DNA of 14,529 bases from CAYGAW01 sp964492135 (lineage in GTDB: Bacteria > Chloroflexota > Anaerolineae > UBA7937 > B3-Chlor): assembly GCA_964492135.1 (NCBI GenBank), contig CAZBJW010000099.1, positions 1-14,529 on the forward strand, in the 5' to 3' direction. Position 1 is the first letter of the stretch, and every line of letters begins with the position of its first letter. Position numbers and translations under genes: made by a program. Under the pieces are notes generated by a model. That model had not been told where the DNA came from. It was given only the letters and a program-made list of their open reading frames with translations, and made no database searches. Shown in pieces: positions 12,572-14,529 of the stretch.

Positions 12572-14440
12572 ATGACTCGAAGTCTTGTTAAGAGATGGGC
12601 AGCACCGATCCTAGGGGGAACACTGATCGTGCTTGCCCTTCTCTTGGGGGCCTGCGGTAGCCCAGCGCCGGAGCCGACAGCTTCACCGCCGGAAGTCCCC
12701 GCTGAGACAGCGACGGCTGAACCGATGGAGACACCCGGCCCCACAAAAGCCCCAACGGAGGAACCCGAGGCAGAGAACAGCCCGCCCGTTGTCCGGATAG
12801 AACTCCACAACGAGATGGAGGGAGTAGTAGATGAAGAAGGCGAGCCCATTAAGGCCAGCGGCCTGTCGAACGTTGGAGTGGGCACCCATATCTTTCTGGA
12901 GGGTGTGGCCTACGACCCCGACGAGGGGGATACAGTAAGCACCGAGTGGGGGTTCACGCCTGCTGATGGTTCCTCGGCAGAGCTGACAGATGGCGAGTCC
13001 CCCTACTTCGTCGCTGACGTCGAGGGCAGGTACGAGGTTAAGCTGGTGGCGACGGATTCGCAAGGTGAGTCTAGCGAGGAGGCTCTGGTCGTCAATGCAG
13101 CGACCTTCGTGGGCCTGGATAACTGCTCCATGTGTCACGCAGACCAGGCCGAGGCGCAGACTGAGACAGGCCACGCCCACATTTTCGCTGGCGGTATCGA
13201 CGGGACTGTGAGCGATCACTATGGCGAAGGCTGCCTCGGGTGCCACACAGTTGGTCCGTGGGAAGGCGAGAACGGGGCCTTCGACGACGTGTGGGCCGAG
13301 ACGGACTGGACGTTCCCTGAGACCTTGGAGGAGGGGAACTGGGCTGCCTTGCAGGCCGACTATCCCGAGCTGGCTAATCTGGGCAATGTCCAGTGCGAGA
13401 ACTGCCATGGACCGGGCAGCGCGCATATGGGTGACCCTGAGGGCATTGCCATCAGCCTTAGCGCCGAGGGGTGCGGCTACTGTCACGATGAGCCTTCCCA
13501 CCACATGAAGAACGCGCAGTGGCGCCTGTCGGGCCACGCCGAAGAGGATGCTCGTGCGTTCACCTATCCCATCGGCGAAGGACGCGAGTCCTGCGTAGGG
13601 TGTCACTCGGGCGAGGGGTTCGTGGACATCGCCAACGGAGAGGAGGAGGTGCGTACCGGCTTCCAGACGATAACTTGCGCGGTATGCCATGACCCGCATA
13701 GCGCCGAGAACGAGGCACAGTTACGCATCTACGATACGGTCACTTTGCCTGACGGGACCGAGGTCACTGATGCTGGCGCGTCGGCCACGTGTATGACGTG
13801 CCACAACGGTCGGGTCGGTCCCGAAGAAGTCGAGGCCGAAGAGCCCCAGTGGCCGCACTACAGCACGGCAGCCGAGATGATCGCCGGGGTGGGTGGTTAC
13901 ACCTATGATGAAGACATCGAGAACTCGCCTCATCAGGCGGTGGGGCTCGTTTGCGTGGAGTGTCACATGGCCACGACGCCCGGCATGGACGATGCTGGCA
14001 CACCGGACGACACTGCTGACGATACTCCTCTGCCTGGTCACAACGAGATTGGCGAGCACACCTTCGCCATGACGAGCGCAGATGGCGTGGAGTCGGTCGG
14101 TGCCTGCGCTGAATGCCACGGCGAGATTGAGGACTTCAACCTCGAGGCCGATGGCGACTACGACGGAGACGGCACCGTTGAGGGTGTGCGAGATGAGGTG
14201 CAGGGTCTTCTGGATCTGCTCTTCCAGGCGATCCAGGACGACGGCGCGGTCTGGCTAGGCCATCACCCGTACTGGGAAGAGGTAACCACCGACGCCCAGA
14301 AGGCGGCCATCTACAACTACATGTTCGTGAGCCACGAGGGCAGCCAGGGCATCCACAATACCGCCCGCGCCGTGCAATTGCTTCAGGCCTCCTATCGGGA
14401 TTTGACCGGGGAGGATGTGCCCGGAGCGGATCTGTGGTAG
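12572..14440 (+). CDS. nine-haem cytochrome c lipoprotein with Ig/PKD-like domain
   Basis: Likely surface-exposed electron carrier or terminal reductase. The 622-residue protein starts with a lipoprotein signal (basic n-region, LIVLALLLGAC; lipobox Cys near 28). A Pro/Thr/Glu-rich spacer follows, then an Ig/PKD-like beta domain at about 69-178 (PPVVRIEL, VAYDPDEGDTVSTEW, GRYEVKLVATDSQGES). Nine CXXCH motifs then run from CSMCH (185-189) to CAECH (512-516). His-rich stretches (PSHHMKNAQWRLSGHA, ETGHAHIF, HHPYWEE) could give axial or catalytic ligands. The protein is strongly acidic. The C-terminal IHNTARAVQLLQASYRDL resembles the end of several large multihaem cytochrome families, but I cannot assign a substrate. 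It lies 304 bp after the 13-haem gene and may have its own control. Confidence 0.85.
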   Translation: MTRSLVKRWAAPILGGTLIVLALLLGACGSPAPEPTASPPEVPAETATAEPMETPGPTKAPTEEPEAENSPPVVRIELHNEMEGVVDEEGEPIKASGLSNVGVGTHIFLEGVAYDPDEGDTVSTEWGFTPADGSSAELTDGESPYFVADVEGRYEVKLVATDSQGESSEEALVVNAATFVGLDNCSMCHADQAEAQTETGHAHIFAGGIDGTVSDHYGEGCLGCHTVGPWEGENGAFDDVWAETDWTFPETLEEGNWAALQADYPELANLGNVQCENCHGPGSAHMGDPEGIAISLSAEGCGYCHDEPSHHMKNAQWRLSGHAEEDARAFTYPIGEGRESCVGCHSGEGFVDIANGEEEVRTGFQTITCAVCHDPHSAENEAQLRIYDTVTLPDGTEVTDAGASATCMTCHNGRVGPEEVEAEEPQWPHYSTAAEMIAGVGGYTYDEDIENSPHQAVGLVCVECHMATTPGMDDAGTPDDTADDTPLPGHNEIGEHTFAMTSADGVESVGACAECHGEIEDFNLEADGDYDGDGTVEGVRDEVQGLLDLLFQAIQDDGAVWLGHHPYWEEVTTDAQKAAIYNYMFVSHEGSQGIHNTARAVQLLQASYRDLTGEDVPGADLW

Positions 14441-14529
14441 TCTGTCTACCTGTACCATAATAGCACCGAGGCGGCCAGAATCGACGACCGCGTCGGAGAG
14501 AGTTCTTTGAGCGCTGAGCGCGCCGAGAC

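Overview
The window is about 14.5 kb of moderately GC-rich, gene-dense bacterial DNA devoted almost entirely to c-type cytochrome biology. The gene set is an inference towards Chloroflexota (for example Dehalococcoidia- or Anaerolineae-like anaerobes) or another deep-branching anaerobe: a NarL/LiaS-type kinase with two GAF domains, a split cytochrome b6/subunit IV complex, a CXXXY-type CcmE, and multihaem cytochromes including a lipoprotein. No rRNA, tRNA, insertion sequence or CRISPR array was seen, so the phylum is not proven.

Layout. (1) Positions 1-1988, minus strand: ccmE then ccmF (ccmF runs off the left edge), haem delivery and ligation for System I cytochrome c maturation, read from a consensus promoter at 2032-2060. 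(2) 2262-5428, plus strand: a membrane histidine kinase whose extracytoplasmic sensor carries two CXXCH haem sites, overlapping by one base a NarL/FixJ response regulator. (3) 5429-5776: hairpin terminator, a strong promoter and a structured leader. (4) 5777-10238: a receiver-like protein that has lost its phosphorylation residues, a frame-disrupted repeat-containing multihaem cytochrome, then a quinol:cytochrome c oxidoreductase made of a Rieske protein, cytochrome b6, subunit IV and an 11-haem membrane-anchored cytochrome. (5) 10239-10599: two dyads, then a second copy of the terminator-plus-promoter module seen in (3). (6) 10600-12267: a NapC/NirT-like membrane cytochrome with 13 haem-binding motifs, two of them non-canonical. 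(7) 12268-12571: a gap with no recognised gene. (8) 12572-14440: a nine-haem lipoprotein with an Ig/PKD-like N-terminal domain. The final 89 bases (14441-14529) hold nothing I recognise.

How it could work together (inference). Menaquinol would be oxidised by the Rieske/b6/IV complex and possibly by the NapC-like protein. Electrons would pass through the 11- and 13-haem proteins to the nine-haem surface lipoprotein and on to an unknown acceptor. The di-haem kinase would sense redox state or a haem ligand and drive the response regulator. The two cytochrome operons share a roughly 82% identical 60-bp terminator/-35 module, which suggests they are co-regulated. CcmE/CcmF next door would supply covalent haem. 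Counting intact motifs by eye, the window encodes about 42 haem-binding sites.
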